From Nocardioides mangrovi (GTDB lineage: Bacteria; Actinomycetota; Actinomycetes; Propionibacteriales; Nocardioidaceae), in NCBI RefSeq assembly GCF_020073815.1, contig NZ_JAIQZJ010000008.1, forward strand, positions 124,001 through 188,000: 64,000 nt of DNA, in the 5' to 3' direction. The translations under genes were made by a program, and so were the position numbers. This document shows positions 47,306 to 59,924 of the stretch, piece by piece; within the stretch, counting starts at the first letter, position 1, and each line of letters begins with the position of its first letter. The notes under the pieces are model-generated. The model was given only the letters and a program-made list of their open reading frames with translations. It did not search any database and was not told the origin of the DNA.

Positions 47306-47943
47306 GCTCCGCAGCACTGACCAAGGACGAGATGGCCGCCCGCGTCGCGCGGGACATCCCGTACGGCGCCTACGTCAACCTCGGCATCGGCCAGCCCACG
47401 CTGGTTGCCGACCACCTCGACGCCGACGCCGGCGTCGTGCTGCACACCGAGAACGGCATGCTCAACATGGGCCGCGCCGCCGTCGGCGACGAGGTCGACC
47501 CCGATCTCACGAACGCCGGCAAGCAGCCGGTGACCGAGCTGCCCGGGTCGTCGTACTTCGACTCCGCCGAGTCCTTCGCGATGATGCGCGGCGGCCACCT
47601 CGACGTCTGCGTGCTCGGCGCCTTCCAGGTCAGCGCCGGCGGCGACATCGCCAACTGGCACACGGGCGCCCCGGACGCGATCCCGGCGGTCGGCGGTGCG
47701 ATGGATCTCGCGATCGGCGCCAAGCAGGTCTTCGTGATGATGACGCTCTTCGCCAAGGACGGCTCGCCCAAGCTGGTGCCCTCCTGCACCTACCCGCTCA
47801 CCGGCGTCGGCTGCGTCGCCCGCGTCTACACCGAGGTCGCGGTCTTCGACCTCACCCCCGACGGCGTCGTCGTGCTCGACACCTTCGGCACGACGTACGA
47901 CGAGCTGGCCGAGCGCCTCGACGTCCCGCTGACCCAGGGCTGA
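47302..47943 (+). CDS. pcaJ: 3-oxoadipate CoA-transferase subunit B (PcaJ)
   Basis: 213 residues. The beta-subunit catalytic Glu is E50 in HTENGMLNMG, preceded by NLGIGQPTLVADHL. GGDIANWHTG and VPSCTYPLTGVGCV are also conserved. It completes pcaFIJ, the last steps of the beta-ketoadipate pathway. A hairpin follows about 50 bp downstream. Confidence 0.94.
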   Translation: MSSAALTKDEMAARVARDIPYGAYVNLGIGQPTLVADHLDADAGVVLHTENGMLNMGRAAVGDEVDPDLTNAGKQPVTELPGSSYFDSAESFAMMRGGHLDVCVLGAFQVSAGGDIANWHTGAPDAIPAVGGAMDLAIGAKQVFVMMTLFAKDGSPKLVPSCTYPLTGVGCVARVYTEVAVFDLTPDGVVVLDTFGTTYDELAERLDVPLTQG

Positions 47944-47994
47944 CCGGGCAGCGACCGTTGCCGCTGCGGCGCGACTGGACTGGCAGTCCTGTCG

Positions 47995-48022
47995 CTTGTC
48001 GGCCGTTGCAACCCCCGACAAG
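47995..48022 (+). terminator. Hairpin downstream of pcaJ, possible terminator
   Basis: CTTGTCGG (47995-48002) pairs with CCGACAAG (48015-48022) around a 12-base loop, 52 bp past the pcaJ stop. It immediately precedes a tandem palindromic repeat. The 318-bp gap 47944-48261 holds this, the repeat and the ribosome site of the next gene. Confidence 0.5.
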
Positions 48023-48026
48023 CGAG

Positions 48027-48144
48027 GGGATACCCGGTCGACCGGGTATCCCTGCACGCGGCCCCGCCGCTGCCGCGCGCGAATAGGGATACCCGGTCGA
48101 CCGGGTATCCCTGCACGCGGCCCCGCCGCTGCCGCGCGCGAATA
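48027..48144. repeat. Two perfect 59-bp tandem repeats, each with a 26-bp perfect palindrome
   Basis: Units 48027-48085 and 48086-48144 are identical. Each opens with a perfect 26-bp palindrome (half-site GGGATACCCGGTC) followed by a 33-bp GC-rich spacer. The repeat lies between pcaJ and the DUF4242 gene. The palindromes might be operators or dispersed REP-like elements. No protein-coding use is seen. Confidence 0.9.
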
Positions 48145-48261
48145 GGGGAGGCGAATGGGTGATCTCCCCGCTGTGGGGGACCGCCCTCGGGGCCGAGGGT
48201 GAGCACGTCGCCGGCACCGGGCCGGCGACGAGCACACCTGAAGGATTCCAGGAGGAATGCC

Positions 48262-48546
48262 ATGAAGCGGTTCATGATCGAGCGGGAGATCCCGGGCGCG
48301 AGCAACCTGTCGGAGGCCGAGCTGGCCGACATCGCGAAGGCGTCGTGCGACGTCGTCGACGGTCTCGGCGTGCCCTACACGTGGGTCAACAGCTACGTCG
48401 CGGGCGACAAGATCTACTGCGTCCACGAGACCGACGACGTCGAGACGATCCTCGAGCACGCGCGGCGGGGCGGCTTCCCGGCCAACACCGTGTCGGTCGT
48501 CGCCAACGAGTTCGGCCCGCAGACCGCAGCGCTCGCCGGCTCCTGA
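48262..48546 (+). CDS. DUF4242 (SCO4226-like nickel-binding) small protein
   Basis: 94 residues from ATG 48262, preceded by [32 protein letters not shown], the [21 protein letters not shown] middle and FPANTVSVV match the DUF4242 ferredoxin-like fold. The Streptomyces member SCO4226 binds nickel. Its physiological role is unclear. It is followed after 17 bp by the LuxR regulator, possibly in one transcript. Confidence 0.85.
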   Translation: MKRFMIEREIPGASNLSEAELADIAKASCDVVDGLGVPYTWVNSYVAGDKIYCVHETDDVETILEHARRGGFPANTVSVVANEFGPQTAALAGS

Positions 48547-48563
48547 GTGCCAGAATCGGCGCC

Positions 48564-51272
48564 ATGGGCGCCGACCGGCTCGCGCTCGCGGCACTGCCGA
48601 CCGCGCTGACCCCCTTCATCGGGCGGTCTGCGGAGCGCGCCGACCTGGCCGAGGTGCTCCGGGCGCAGCGACTGGTCACCGCCACCGGTCCGGGCGGAGT
48701 CGGCAAGACCCGGCTCTGCCTGGCCGTGGCGGAGGACCTGGCCGGAGAGTTCGCCGACGGCGTCGCCTTCGTCGACCTGGTCGGCGTCACCGACGACGCG
48801 ATGGTGGTCGCGGCGGTCGCGGACGCCGCCGGCGTACCGGAGCGTGCCGGCGCGACGCGGCTCGAGGCGCTCGCCGCCACCCTGCGCGAGCGCCGGCTCC
48901 TGGTGGTCCTCGACAACTGCGAGCACCTGCTCGGCGGCGCCCGTCAGGTCGTCACCGACCTGCTCGCGGCGTGCCCCTCGGTGCGGGTGCTGGCGACCAG
49001 CCGGATCCGGCTGCACCTCGCCGGCGAGCGGGTCTTCGCCGTCCCCGGCCTCTCCGTCGAGGAGGGCGACGCGGTCGCGCTCTTCGAGGCGCGTACGGCG
49101 GCCAGCGGCGGCGCACCCCTCACCGGCGAGGACCTGGTGACCGTCCGCGAGATCTGCCTGCTGCTCGACGGCATGGCGCTGGCCATCGAGCTCGCCGCCG
49201 CCCGCGCTCCCAGCCTCGGCATCGACGGCCTCTGGCTCGCGCTCGGGCACGGCCACGACGTGCTGCGCTACGGCCACCCCGGCGACGACCGGCACGGCTC
49301 GCTGCGCGCGGCCGTCGACTGGAGCTACCACCTGCTCGACGAGGACGAGCAGGCCGTGCTCCGCACCGTGGCCGTCTTCGCCTCCCCCTTCGACCTCGAC
49401 GCCGCGGCGTACGTCGTCGACCGCCCGGCGCCCCTCCTGCTTGACGTCCTCGGCCGCCTCGTCGACTGGAACCTCGTCGCCCTCCGCCCGGGCCACCCCA
49501 CGCGCTACCGGCTGCTCGAGACGATCCGGCAGTACGCCGCCGAGCGGTCCGCGGAGCTCGCCGAGCTGGCCGCGATCCGGTCGCGGCACCGTGACTGGTG
49601 CGAGGTCACCCTGCGCGACCTGGTCGCCCGGATGCCCGGGGACGCCGCGTGGTGCGCCGACCTCGACCGCGTCGTCGACGACGCCCGCGCCGCCCTCGGG
49701 TGGGGCTCGGCGCCCGACCTCGCGGAGCTGCTGGCCACCGCGGTCTTCGAGCGCGGCCGGCCGGGCGAGGCCGAGCGCCGGCTGGTCCAGGTGGCCGAGC
49801 TCACCGACGATCCCGTGCGTCGGCACCGGTCGCTCTTCCTCGCCTCCCGCGCCGCGCTCGCGCGCTACGCCGGCGACGACGCGGTCGCCCTCTGCCAGCG
49901 TGCGGTCGACGCCGCGGTCGACGCGGGTGACCCGTCGACCGCTGCGATCTACCTCTGCCACATCGCGACCTGGTGGCACCGCCACGAGGGCACGATGGCC
50001 CAGCCGACCTCCACCGCCGTCACCGACGCCACCCTCGCCCGGGCTCGCGACCTCGGTGCGGGGGACGAGCGGGTCATGACGGCGATCGCGGTCGCGCAGG
50101 TCTCGCGCGGCGACCGCCCCCGCGTGGTCGCCGAGTCGATCGACGCGGTCGCCCGGGCCGAGGCGTCCGGCGACGCGCTGCTCGTCGACACCGCGCGGGA
50201 CGAGGTCTGCGCCGCCCAGCTCGAGGCCGGCGATCTCGTCGGCGCGCTGGCCACGGTGCGGACCCGGCTCGCCGCGATGGCGACGGTGCCGGTCGACGCG
50301 CTGAGCGGCATGGACCACGCCGACGCCCACCTGATGGGTGCCCACCTCTGCCTCGCCTCGGGGTTCCTCGAGGAGGGGCGCGAGCACGCCGACGCCCTGG
50401 CCGCGCTGCCGTTCCTGCGCGAGGAGCCGCAGATCGGCCTGGCCCGGCAGCTGGAGCTGGAGGCGCTCGCCGGGTCGTTCGACGGCGTGCTCGACGACGC
50501 GGCCGCGTTCCGCGCCTCGTGGGAGCGCGCCGGCCGGCCGGTCGTCAACAACTTCGCGCCCGCGACGTACGCCGTCGCGATGGTGCTCGGCCTCCTCGGC
50601 GACGACGACGGTCGCGCCGAGTGGACCGCGGTCACGCGCGCCATCGCCCGTGACCCCGGCGTGTGCGAGGACCTGCGACTGGTGTGGCCGGCCGCTCTGG
50701 ACGGGCTCCACCACCTGCACCGCGGCGAGGTCGAGGCCGCGCTCGCGGCGCTGCCCTTCGCGCCGGACGACGTCCCGGGCGGGTGCCGCTGGCACCAGCG
50801 CCTGTGGCTGTCCTGGTACGCCGCGGCCTGGGCCGAGGTCGGCGTGCTCGCCGGGCTCCCCGACCTCGAGGACCGACTGGACCTGGCGGAGAGGGCGGCG
50901 CGCGACAACCCGGTCACCGCCCTGCTCGTCGAGCGGGCTCGGCTGCTGGCAGCCGAGGACTCGGACGGCGTCGCCGGCCTGGCCGACCGGCTCGAGCTCG
51001 CGGGCTGCGCCTACCAGGCCCGCCGCAGCCGCGTCCTCGCCGGCCGCGCCGGGCTCGACGTCCCGGAGCTGCTCGCCACGCTGAGCGAGCGCGAGCGGGA
51101 GGTGCTCGGGCTAGTCGCGACCGGCGCCAGCAATCCGCAGATCGCCGCGGCGCTCTTCATCAGCCGCAAGACCGCCGAGCACCACGTCTCGCACATCCTG
51201 ACCAAGCTGGGCGTCGCCAACCGGGCCGAGGCCGCCGCACTCGCGGGCCGGCTGGGGCTCGGCGCGGACTGA
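48564..51272 (+). CDS. Large ATP-binding LuxR-family regulator
   Basis: 902 residues from ATG 48564. An NTPase domain (residues ~15-300) has P-loop [11 protein letters not shown] near residue 42, a Walker B-like [12 protein letters not shown] and [16 protein letters not shown], as in AfsR/STAND ATPases. The middle ~500 residues look like TPR-type helical repeats. The C-terminus is a LuxR helix-turn-helix ([22 protein letters not shown], then [17 protein letters not shown]). The signal and targets are unknown. Its last 162 bp overlap the convergent gene at 51111-51893. Confidence 0.9.
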   Translation: MGADRLALAALPTALTPFIGRSAERADLAEVLRAQRLVTATGPGGVGKTRLCLAVAEDLAGEFADGVAFVDLVGVTDDAMVVAAVADAAGVPERAGATRLEALAATLRERRLLVVLDNCEHLLGGARQVVTDLLAACPSVRVLATSRIRLHLAGERVFAVPGLSVEEGDAVALFEARTAASGGAPLTGEDLVTVREICLLLDGMALAIELAAARAPSLGIDGLWLALGHGHDVLRYGHPGDDRHGSLRAAVDWSYHLLDEDEQAVLRTVAVFASPFDLDAAAYVVDRPAPLLLDVLGRLVDWNLVALRPGHPTRYRLLETIRQYAAERSAELAELAAIRSRHRDWCEVTLRDLVARMPGDAAWCADLDRVVDDARAALGWGSAPDLAELLATAVFERGRPGEAERRLVQVAELTDDPVRRHRSLFLASRAALARYAGDDAVALCQRAVDAAVDAGDPSTAAIYLCHIATWWHRHEGTMAQPTSTAVTDATLARARDLGAGDERVMTAIAVAQVSRGDRPRVVAESIDAVARAEASGDALLVDTARDEVCAAQLEAGDLVGALATVRTRLAAMATVPVDALSGMDHADAHLMGAHLCLASGFLEEGREHADALAALPFLREEPQIGLARQLELEALAGSFDGVLDDAAAFRASWERAGRPVVNNFAPATYAVAMVLGLLGDDDGRAEWTAVTRAIARDPGVCEDLRLVWPAALDGLHHLHRGEVEAALAALPFAPDDVPGGCRWHQRLWLSWYAAAWAEVGVLAGLPDLEDRLDLAERAARDNPVTALLVERARLLAAEDSDGVAGLADRLELAGCAYQARRSRVLAGRAGLDVPELLATLSEREREVLGLVATGASNPQIAAALFISRKTAEHHVSHILTKLGVANRAEAAALAGRLGLGAD

Positions 51273-51893
51273 GCCCGGGGCCGGCCGCCGGGCCGCCTCG
51301 ATGCCGACCCGGAGCAGCTCGCGGAGCGCGTCGTCGGTGTCCGCGGTGGCGGCCTGGGCGGTGCCGCGGACGGCGGACCGCACGATCGCCGGCGCCGCAT
51401 GGCGGTGGAAGTCGCGCGGCCGGATCGGCCCGGCCGGGTCGGTGAAGGCCCGCGCCCAGCTCTCGGCCATCGGCACCCGCGCGAGCGCCGTGAGCATCGC
51501 GTCGCGGTCGGCGCGGGTCGGGTCGGCCGTCAGCTCGAGGCAGCGGACCAGTCCCACCGCGAGCGCCCGCTGGATCGGCTCCGGCGCGGCGTAGATCGCG
51601 TGCGCGGCGACCGCACCGGCGACGGCGACCTCCCAGTCGAGCCCGTCGCCGTGGACGCCGATCACGTCGGGGACCATCACCGCGAGCTCGCTGCGGCGGG
51701 CGTCGCTGCTGAGGTCGTTGACCATGCGGGCGAGGTGGGCGAGCAGGGGATCGGTGCAGAGCGGTCGGTCGCTCCACTTCTCGTTCGCCAGGACCGATGC
51801 GGTCTCCATGAAGCATGCGCCCTTGCGCGGATTGCGGTGCTTGCCCCGGGAGAGCACCGGCAGGGCGTCCGGGACGTCGTACGTCGTCGCCAT
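51111..51893 (-). CDS. Conserved hypothetical protein with C-terminal extension antisense to the LuxR gene
   Basis: 260 residues from ATG 51893, which has GGAG 5 bp upstream. The N-terminus contains [20 protein letters not shown] and [25 protein letters not shown], a block I associate with actinobacterial proteins of unknown function. The middle is helical and Ala-rich. The last ~54 residues are read from the strand opposite the LuxR helix-turn-helix and look unlike a conserved domain, so a stop codon was probably lost. Function is unknown. Confidence 0.7.
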   Translation of the reverse strand: MATTYDVPDALPVLSRGKHRNPRKGACFMETASVLANEKWSDRPLCTDPLLAHLARMVNDLSSDARRSELAVMVPDVIGVHGDGLDWEVAVAGAVAAHAIYAAPEPIQRALAVGLVRCLELTADPTRADRDAMLTALARVPMAESWARAFTDPAGPIRPRDFHRHAAPAIVRSAVRGTAQAATADTDDALRELLRVGIEAARRPAPGSVRAEPQPARECGGLGPVGDAQLGQDVRDVVLGGLAADEERRGDLRIAGAGRD

Positions 51894-51997
51894 CACTCCA
51901 CGATCCGCCGATCCTCGCCCGGCCGCAAGCGTGTTCGCGCACGAGTACGCACAAGTGGGCATGGACAGATCCGGCGCCCGCGGGGAAGGGTGCTGCC

Positions 51998-53140
51998 ATG
52001 AGGCGACTCGGAGCCCTGGTCCTGTCCATCCTGCTCATCGGCAGCCCCGCCGGCGCGGCGTACGCCGGCCACGGTCACAGCCCCGGCCACCCCGGCCACC
52101 CCGGCCACCCCGGCCACGGTCACGGTCACGGCCATGGTCGCGGCCACGGGCACGGCCTCTCCTGGCAGCAGACGGTCGTCGACGCCGACCAGAGCTTCCG
52201 CGGCCTCGACGCGGTCAGCAGGCGAACGGCGTGGGTCGGCGGCGGCAGCCTCACCGACGGCGGCGCCGGCAAGGTCTTCCGCACCACCGACGGTGGGCGG
52301 ACCTGGGCGGACGTGACCCCGCCGGGCACCGAGGGGCTGCAGTTCCGCGACATCGAGGCGCGCAGCGCCCGCGAGGCCGTCGCCCTCACCATCGGCAACG
52401 GCGACGCGTCGCGGATCTACCGCACCACCGACGGCGGCGCGACCTGGGAGGAGACCTTCGTCAACGACGACCCGGCCGCCTTCTACGACTGCCTCGCCTT
52501 CTACCCCGGTGGCCGCGACGGCCTGGCGATGAGCGACCCGGTCGACGGCAAGTTCCGGATCCTCTCCACCAGCGACTCCGGTCGGACCTGGACCGTGCTG
52601 CCGACCGACGGCATGCCCGAGGCGCCGACCGAGTTCGGCTTCGCCGCCAGCGGTGACTGCCTCGTGACGGCGGGGCACTCGGCCTACTTCGGCTCGGGCG
52701 GCGGCGCCTCCCGCGTCTTCCGCTCCGACGACAGGGGCCTGACCTGGACCGCGATCGACTCGGCGATCCCGGCCGGCGACGCGGCGGGGGTCTTCGCGCT
52801 CACCTTCCGTACGCCGCGGCAGGGAGTCGCCGTCGGCGGCGACTTCGAGGACCCGGCCGACGGCGTCGACGCGGTCTCGACGAGCCGCGACGGCAGCACC
52901 TGGACGAGCGCGGGCGACCCGGCGCACCTCGGCGAGGACGTCTCCTTCCTGCCCGGCACCCGCCACGCGCTGGTGCTGACCGGTGAGTCCGGCGACGTGA
53001 TGGGCACGAGCATCAGCCTCGACGGCGGCGCGACCTGGAAGCAGGTCAGCGACGAGGGCTACCACGCCCTCGACTGCACCCGCGACGGCTCCTGCTGGGG
53101 CGCCGGCGGCGACGGGCGGGTGGCGGTCGTCACGCGCTGA
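51998..53140 (+). CDS. Secreted beta-propeller (BNR/YCF48-like) protein with His-rich N-terminus
   Basis: 380 residues from ATG 51998, after a GGGGAAGGG site. The signal peptide ends near AAYAG (residues ~1-24). The mature start carries about 14 histidines in 30 residues alternating with Gly and Pro. Several BNR/Asp-box repeats follow: FRTTDGGRTWADV, YRTTDGGATWEET, STSDSGRTWTVL, FRSDDRGLTWTAI, SLDGGATWKQV. Such propellers are annotated as oxidoreductase-like or photosystem-stability-like, but the activity is unknown. The His tract could bind Ni, Zn or Cu. Confidence 0.85.
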   Translation: MRRLGALVLSILLIGSPAGAAYAGHGHSPGHPGHPGHPGHGHGHGHGRGHGHGLSWQQTVVDADQSFRGLDAVSRRTAWVGGGSLTDGGAGKVFRTTDGGRTWADVTPPGTEGLQFRDIEARSAREAVALTIGNGDASRIYRTTDGGATWEETFVNDDPAAFYDCLAFYPGGRDGLAMSDPVDGKFRILSTSDSGRTWTVLPTDGMPEAPTEFGFAASGDCLVTAGHSAYFGSGGGASRVFRSDDRGLTWTAIDSAIPAGDAAGVFALTFRTPRQGVAVGGDFEDPADGVDAVSTSRDGSTWTSAGDPAHLGEDVSFLPGTRHALVLTGESGDVMGTSISLDGGATWKQVSDEGYHALDCTRDGSCWGAGGDGRVAVVTR

Positions 53141-53184
53141 GCCGCGACGCGCGGGCTTGCCCGGCGCGACCTCTCTGCCTATAT

Positions 53185-53197
53185 TCAGGATTCCTGA
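53185..53197. promoter_or_regulatory. Candidate CouR operator upstream of the cou operon
   Basis: TCAGGA-t-TCCTGA is a perfect palindrome, flanked by TA steps on both sides (TATTCAGG, CCTGATTA). It lies 20 bp before the preferred couH start. A related site precedes couT (59883-59905), so both are likely CouR targets. Confidence 0.6.
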
Positions 53198-53216
53198 TTA
53201 TTAGATGGAGGTCGCG

Positions 53217-54013
53217 GTGCGCGAAGTCCCTGCCCTGTCCGACGGTCTGCCGCCGACCCTCGACGCCTCTCGCCGCGGCCCGGTCGCGGTGCTCACGCTG
53301 AACCGACCCGAGAAGCGCAACGCGCTCGGCGACGCCATGATCCTCGGCATCGAGCGCTTCTTCGCCACCCTGCCCAGGGACGTGCGGGCCGTGGTCCTGA
53401 CCGCCTCGGGCGACCACTTCTGCGCGGGCCTCGACCTGAGTGAGATGGCCGAGCGCGACACCATCGCCGGCATCGAGCACTCCCGGATGTGGCACCGGGT
53501 CTTCGAGGCGATCGAGTTCGGCCCCGTCCCGGTCGTCGCGGCGCTCAAGGGCGCCGTGGTCGGCGGGGGCCTCGAGCTCGCCGCGGCGGCGCACATCCGC
53601 GTGGCCGAGCGATCGTCGTTCTACGCCCTGCCCGAGGGCCAGCGCGGCATCTTCGTCGGCGGCGGCGGGTCGGTCCGGCTGCCCCGCCTGATCGGCGTGG
53701 CCCGGATGACCGACCTGATGCTGACCGGGCGGCGGTACGACGCGGACGAGGGCGCCGCGGCCGGGCTGACGCAGTACGTCGTCGACGACGGCAGCGGCCT
53801 CGAGGCCGCCCTCGAGCTGGCCGCGCGGATCGCCGACAACGCGAGCCAGACCAACTTCGCCGTCCTCCAGGCGCTGCCCCGGATCGCCGAGGCCGGGCCG
53901 CGGGAGGGCTACTTCATGGAGGCGATGATGGCCGCCATCGCGCAGGGCACCGACGACGCCAAGGGGCGGATGCAGGCCTTCCTCGACGGCCGCGCGGGCA
54001 AGGTGACCGACCG

Positions 54014-54017
<4 letters not shown>
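53217..54017 (+). CDS. couH: Enoyl-CoA hydratase of hydroxycinnamate catabolism (CouH-like)
   Basis: 266 residues from GTG 53217, chosen because GGAGG at 53207-53211 lies 5 bp upstream; an in-frame ATG at 53205 would sit on that site. Crotonase motifs: LTLNRPEKRNALGDAM, SGDHFCAGLDLSEM (oxyanion hole), ALKGAVVGGGLELAAAAHI and LPEGQRGIFVGGGGS. It hydrates the p-hydroxycinnamoyl-CoA double bond in the beta-oxidative route. It is the first gene of a six-gene overlapping block ending at couO/couR. Confidence 0.85.
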
Positions 54018-56963
<2,946 letters not shown>

Positions 56964-56967
<4 letters not shown>

Positions 56968-58451
56968 GGGACCAGGGCCTCGGGTCGTGGACGCGGCGCC
57001 GGGCCCGGATGACGCCCGACCGGGCCGCGCTGGTGCAGGACGGCCGGGCGACGACGTACGCCGAGCTGCACGACGCCAGCTCGCGGCTGGCCCTCGGCCT
57101 CCGGGACCGGGGTCTCGGGCGCGGCGACCGGGTCGCCTTCCTCGGCCTCAACTCCGTGGAGATGGTGCTCGCGATGTTCGCGGCCGCCAAGCTCGGCGCG
57201 GTCTTCGTGCCGGTCAACACCCGACTGGCGCCGCCCGAGCTGGCCTACGTGCTCGAGCACAGCGGCAGCCGCCTGCTGCTCGCCGAGGACGCGCTCGCCG
57301 ACGCGGTGAGGGGGTCGGCGCCGGAGCTGGTCGTCTTCGACCGGGACGCCGGCCACGGCCTGGACGCGCTCCTGGCCGACGTGGGCGCGGAGGTCGACGA
57401 GCCGATCGCGCTCGACGACCTCTTCATGATCCAGTACACCTCCGGCACGAGCGGTCGGCCCAAGGGCGTCATGCTCACCCATGCCAACGTCGTCTGGAAC
57501 GTCTACAACCTCCTGGTCGACATCGACCTCGCCAGCGCCGAGGTCGCGCTCGTCACCGCGCCGCTCTTCCACACCGCCGCGCTCAACCAGGTGCTCTTCC
57601 CGACCGTGCTCAAGGGCGGGACCGCGCTGCTCGAGGCGCGCTTCGACCCGGTGCGCGCCGTCGACCTGATCGAGTCCGAGCGGGTCACGCTGCTCTTCGG
57701 CGTCACCTCGATGTACCTCGCGCTCGCGGCCGCCCCGCGCTTCGGCCAGGCCGACCTGTCCAGCCTGCGGCTGGCGCTTAGCGGCGGGGCCCCGATCCCG
57801 GAGTCGCTGCTGCAGACGTGGCTGGACCGCGGCCTGATGATCATCCAGGGCTACGGCCTCACCGAGGCCTCGCCCGGAACCACGATGCTGCGCGCGGAGG
57901 ACGGCGTCCGCAAGCTCGGGACGGCCGGCACCGCCTGCTTCTTCACCGACGTCCGGGTGGTCCAGGGCGACGACCCCGTCCCACCCGGGGTGCCGGGCGA
58001 GGTGCTCGTGTCCGGGCCGAACGTCAGCCCTGGCTACTGGCGCGACGAGACGGCGACGGAGCGCGCCTTCAGCGGCGAGTGGCTGCGCACCGGCGACGTC
58101 GCCACCCTCGACGACGAGGGCTACGTCCGGATCGTCGACCGGGTCAAGGACATGTACATCTCGGGCGGCGAGAACGTCTATCCCGCCGAGGTGGAGCGCG
58201 CGATCTACGCGCTCCCGGAGGTCGCGGAGTGCGCCGTGGTCGGCGTGCCCGACCCGACGTGGGGCGAGGTCGGGCGCGCCTTCGTCGTCGTCCGCGAGGG
58301 TGCGGTCCTCGACGCCGACGCGGTCCTCGCGCACCTCGACGGCCGGCTGGCCCGCTACAAGCTTCCGCGCTCGGTGGTCTTCCTCCCCGGGCTCCCGCAC
58401 AACGCGTCCGGCAAGCTGCTCAAGTCCCGCCTCAAGGAGGACCCCTCGTGA
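56964..58451 (+). CDS. couL: p-Hydroxycinnamate:CoA ligase (CouL-like)
   Basis: 495 residues from GTG 56964. ANL motifs: QYTSGTSGRPKGVMLTHAN at ~residue 154, GYGLTEASPGTT at ~296, LRTGDVATLDDEGYVRIVDR at ~373 and the C-terminal SGKLLKSRLKE lysine region. Its overall pattern matches FadD/4-coumarate CoA ligases. It activates p-coumarate or ferulate to the CoA ester, the entry step. The position beside couH and couO supports the specific role. The stop overlaps couO. Confidence 0.85.
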
Positions 58452-59347
58452 CCCGCTACGAGCCCCGCATCGACGTGGCGGCGATCCGCGCGATCGACGT
58501 GCACGTGCACGTCGAGGCCGACGACCACGGCCACCTCTCGCTCGACGAGGAGCTGATGGAGGCGTCCGCCGCCTACTTCAAGGGATCGGAGAGCCGTACG
58601 CCGACCGTGGACGACCTCGCCGCCCGCTACCGCGCGGCCGGCATGGCGGCGGTGGTCTTCACCGTCGACGCGACCACCGCCACCGGCCATCCCGCGCTGC
58701 GCAGCGAGGAGGTGGCCGAGCGCGCCGCCGACCACGCCGACGTGCTGATCCCCTTCGGGTCCGTGGACCCGCACCAGGGCGAGGTCGCCGTACGTCGGGC
58801 GCGGGCGCTCGTCGAGCGGCACGGCGTCCGCGGCTTCAAGTTCCACCCGAGCCTCCAGGCCTTCTCGCCGGACGACCCGACGTACGCGCCCCTGTGGCGG
58901 GCCCTGGAGGAGCTCGGCGTCCCGGCGCTCTTCCACACCGGTCAGAACGGGATCGGGGCCGGCCTCCCGGGCGGCCGGGGCATCAAGCTGCGCTACTCCA
59001 ACCCGCTGCTGCTCGACGACGTCGCCGCCGACTTCCCCGGTCTGACCGTGATCCTGGCGCACCCGTCGGTGCCGTGGCAGGCGGAGGCGATCTCGATGGC
59101 CACCCACAAGGCGAACGTCTTCATCGACCTGTCGGGGTGGCGTCCGAAGTACTTCCCGCCCGAGCTGGTCCGGGCCGCCGGCGGGATGCTGCACCACAAG
59201 GTCCTCTTCGGCAGCGACTACCCCCTGATCACGCCGGAGCGCTGGCTCGACGACTTCGCCGAGCTCGGGATCCGCGAGGAGCACCACGAGGGGATCCTCA
59301 AGGGCAACGCGGCCCGGGTCTTGGGGCTCGGTCCGCCGTCGGAGTGA
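58448..59347 (+). CDS. couO: Amidohydrolase-family beta-ketoacyl-CoA hydrolase (CouO-like)
   Basis: 299 residues from GTG 58448. Amidohydrolase motifs: IDVHVHVEAD near residue 17 (metal His-x-His), GFKFHPSLQAF near 135, ILAHPSVPWQ near 204 and FGSDYPLITPE with D257. In Rhodococcus jostii RHA1 CouO, Asp257 is the predicted metal ligand and its change abolishes function; the same residue number falls on the metal Asp here. The enzyme cleaves the aryl-beta-keto thioester, replacing a thiolase plus thioesterase, to give the hydroxybenzoate. This supports the cou assignment strongly. Confidence 0.9.
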   Translation: MTRYEPRIDVAAIRAIDVHVHVEADDHGHLSLDEELMEASAAYFKGSESRTPTVDDLAARYRAAGMAAVVFTVDATTATGHPALRSEEVAERAADHADVLIPFGSVDPHQGEVAVRRARALVERHGVRGFKFHPSLQAFSPDDPTYAPLWRALEELGVPALFHTGQNGIGAGLPGGRGIKLRYSNPLLLDDVAADFPGLTVILAHPSVPWQAEAISMATHKANVFIDLSGWRPKYFPPELVRAAGGMLHHKVLFGSDYPLITPERWLDDFAELGIREEHHEGILKGNAARVLGLGPPSE

Positions 59348-59390
59348 TCGCCCCTACGATGTGGGACCGGGAGCGACCCGGGAGGTGGCG

Positions 59391-59867
59391 ATGGCCGAGT
59401 TGGTCGACAGCGGAGCAGAGGCGGCGGCCGGGACCGGCGCGCCGCCGACCCTGCTCTACCTGATGAAGCAGGTCGAGCTCGCGGTCCGCGCGGAGCTCGA
59501 CGACCTCACCCGACCGTTCGACCTCACCGCCCTGCAGTACACCGCGCTCACGGTCCTCGAGCGGCACGCGGACCTCACCTCGGCGCACCTCGCCCGGCAC
59601 TCCTTCGTGACGGCCCAGACGATGGCCGACATGGTGACCTCGCTCCTCGACCGGGAGCTGATCGAGCGGCATCGCGACCCCGCTGACCGTCGCCGCCTGG
59701 TCATCGCGCTGACCGCCAAGGGCCTGCGGCTGCTCGACGAGCTCCGTCCGCAGGTCGCCGCGCTCGAGGCGACGATGCTCGCGCCGCTGAGCGACGCGGA
59801 GTCCGAGGAGCTCCGACGCGCGCTCGAGCTGTGTCGGACGGCGCTCGCCGCCGGCGGGGCGACGTAG
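59391..59867 (+). CDS. couR: MarR-family repressor of hydroxycinnamate catabolism (CouR-like)
   Basis: 158 residues from ATG 59391 with GGGAGG upstream. The MarR winged helix shows FDLTALQYTALTVLERH, SAHLARHSFVTAQTMADMV and the wing DPADRRRLVIALTAKGL. CouR of RHA1 represses cou genes and is released by p-coumaroyl-CoA. It lies between couO and couT, and TCAGG-type palindromes precede couH and couT. Confidence 0.88.
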   Translation: MAELVDSGAEAAAGTGAPPTLLYLMKQVELAVRAELDDLTRPFDLTALQYTALTVLERHADLTSAHLARHSFVTAQTMADMVTSLLDRELIERHRDPADRRRLVIALTAKGLRLLDELRPQVAALEATMLAPLSDAESEELRRALELCRTALAAGGAT

Positions 59868-59882
59868 GAGAACTAATCATCA

Positions 59883-59905
59883 GGAAACCTGTACATCAGG
59901 TTTCC
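59883..59905. promoter_or_regulatory. Candidate CouR operator upstream of couT
   Basis: GGAAACCTG-tacat-CAGGTTTCC is a perfect inverted repeat 19 bp before the couT ATG. The overlapping TCAGGAAACCTGT at 59880-59892 resembles the palindrome TCAGGATTCCTGA before couH. Position suits repression of couT by CouR. Confidence 0.62.
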
Positions 59906-59924
59906 GTTGTGGTTTGCTCCGACC

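Noticed and set aside
48027..48144. Tandem repeats considered as a CRISPR array
   Set aside because: Only two units, identical throughout including the 'spacer', with a long palindrome; no cas genes nearby.
48414..50795. 793-codon antisense frame opposite the LuxR regulator
   Set aside because: Shadow of the LuxR-family ATPase gene, which has P-loop and helix-turn-helix motifs.
51961..51997. Upstream in-frame starts (from 51815) for the His-rich propeller protein
   Set aside because: The upstream extension is the antisense of the neighbouring gene and would hide the signal peptide that begins at ATG 51998, which has its own ribosome site.
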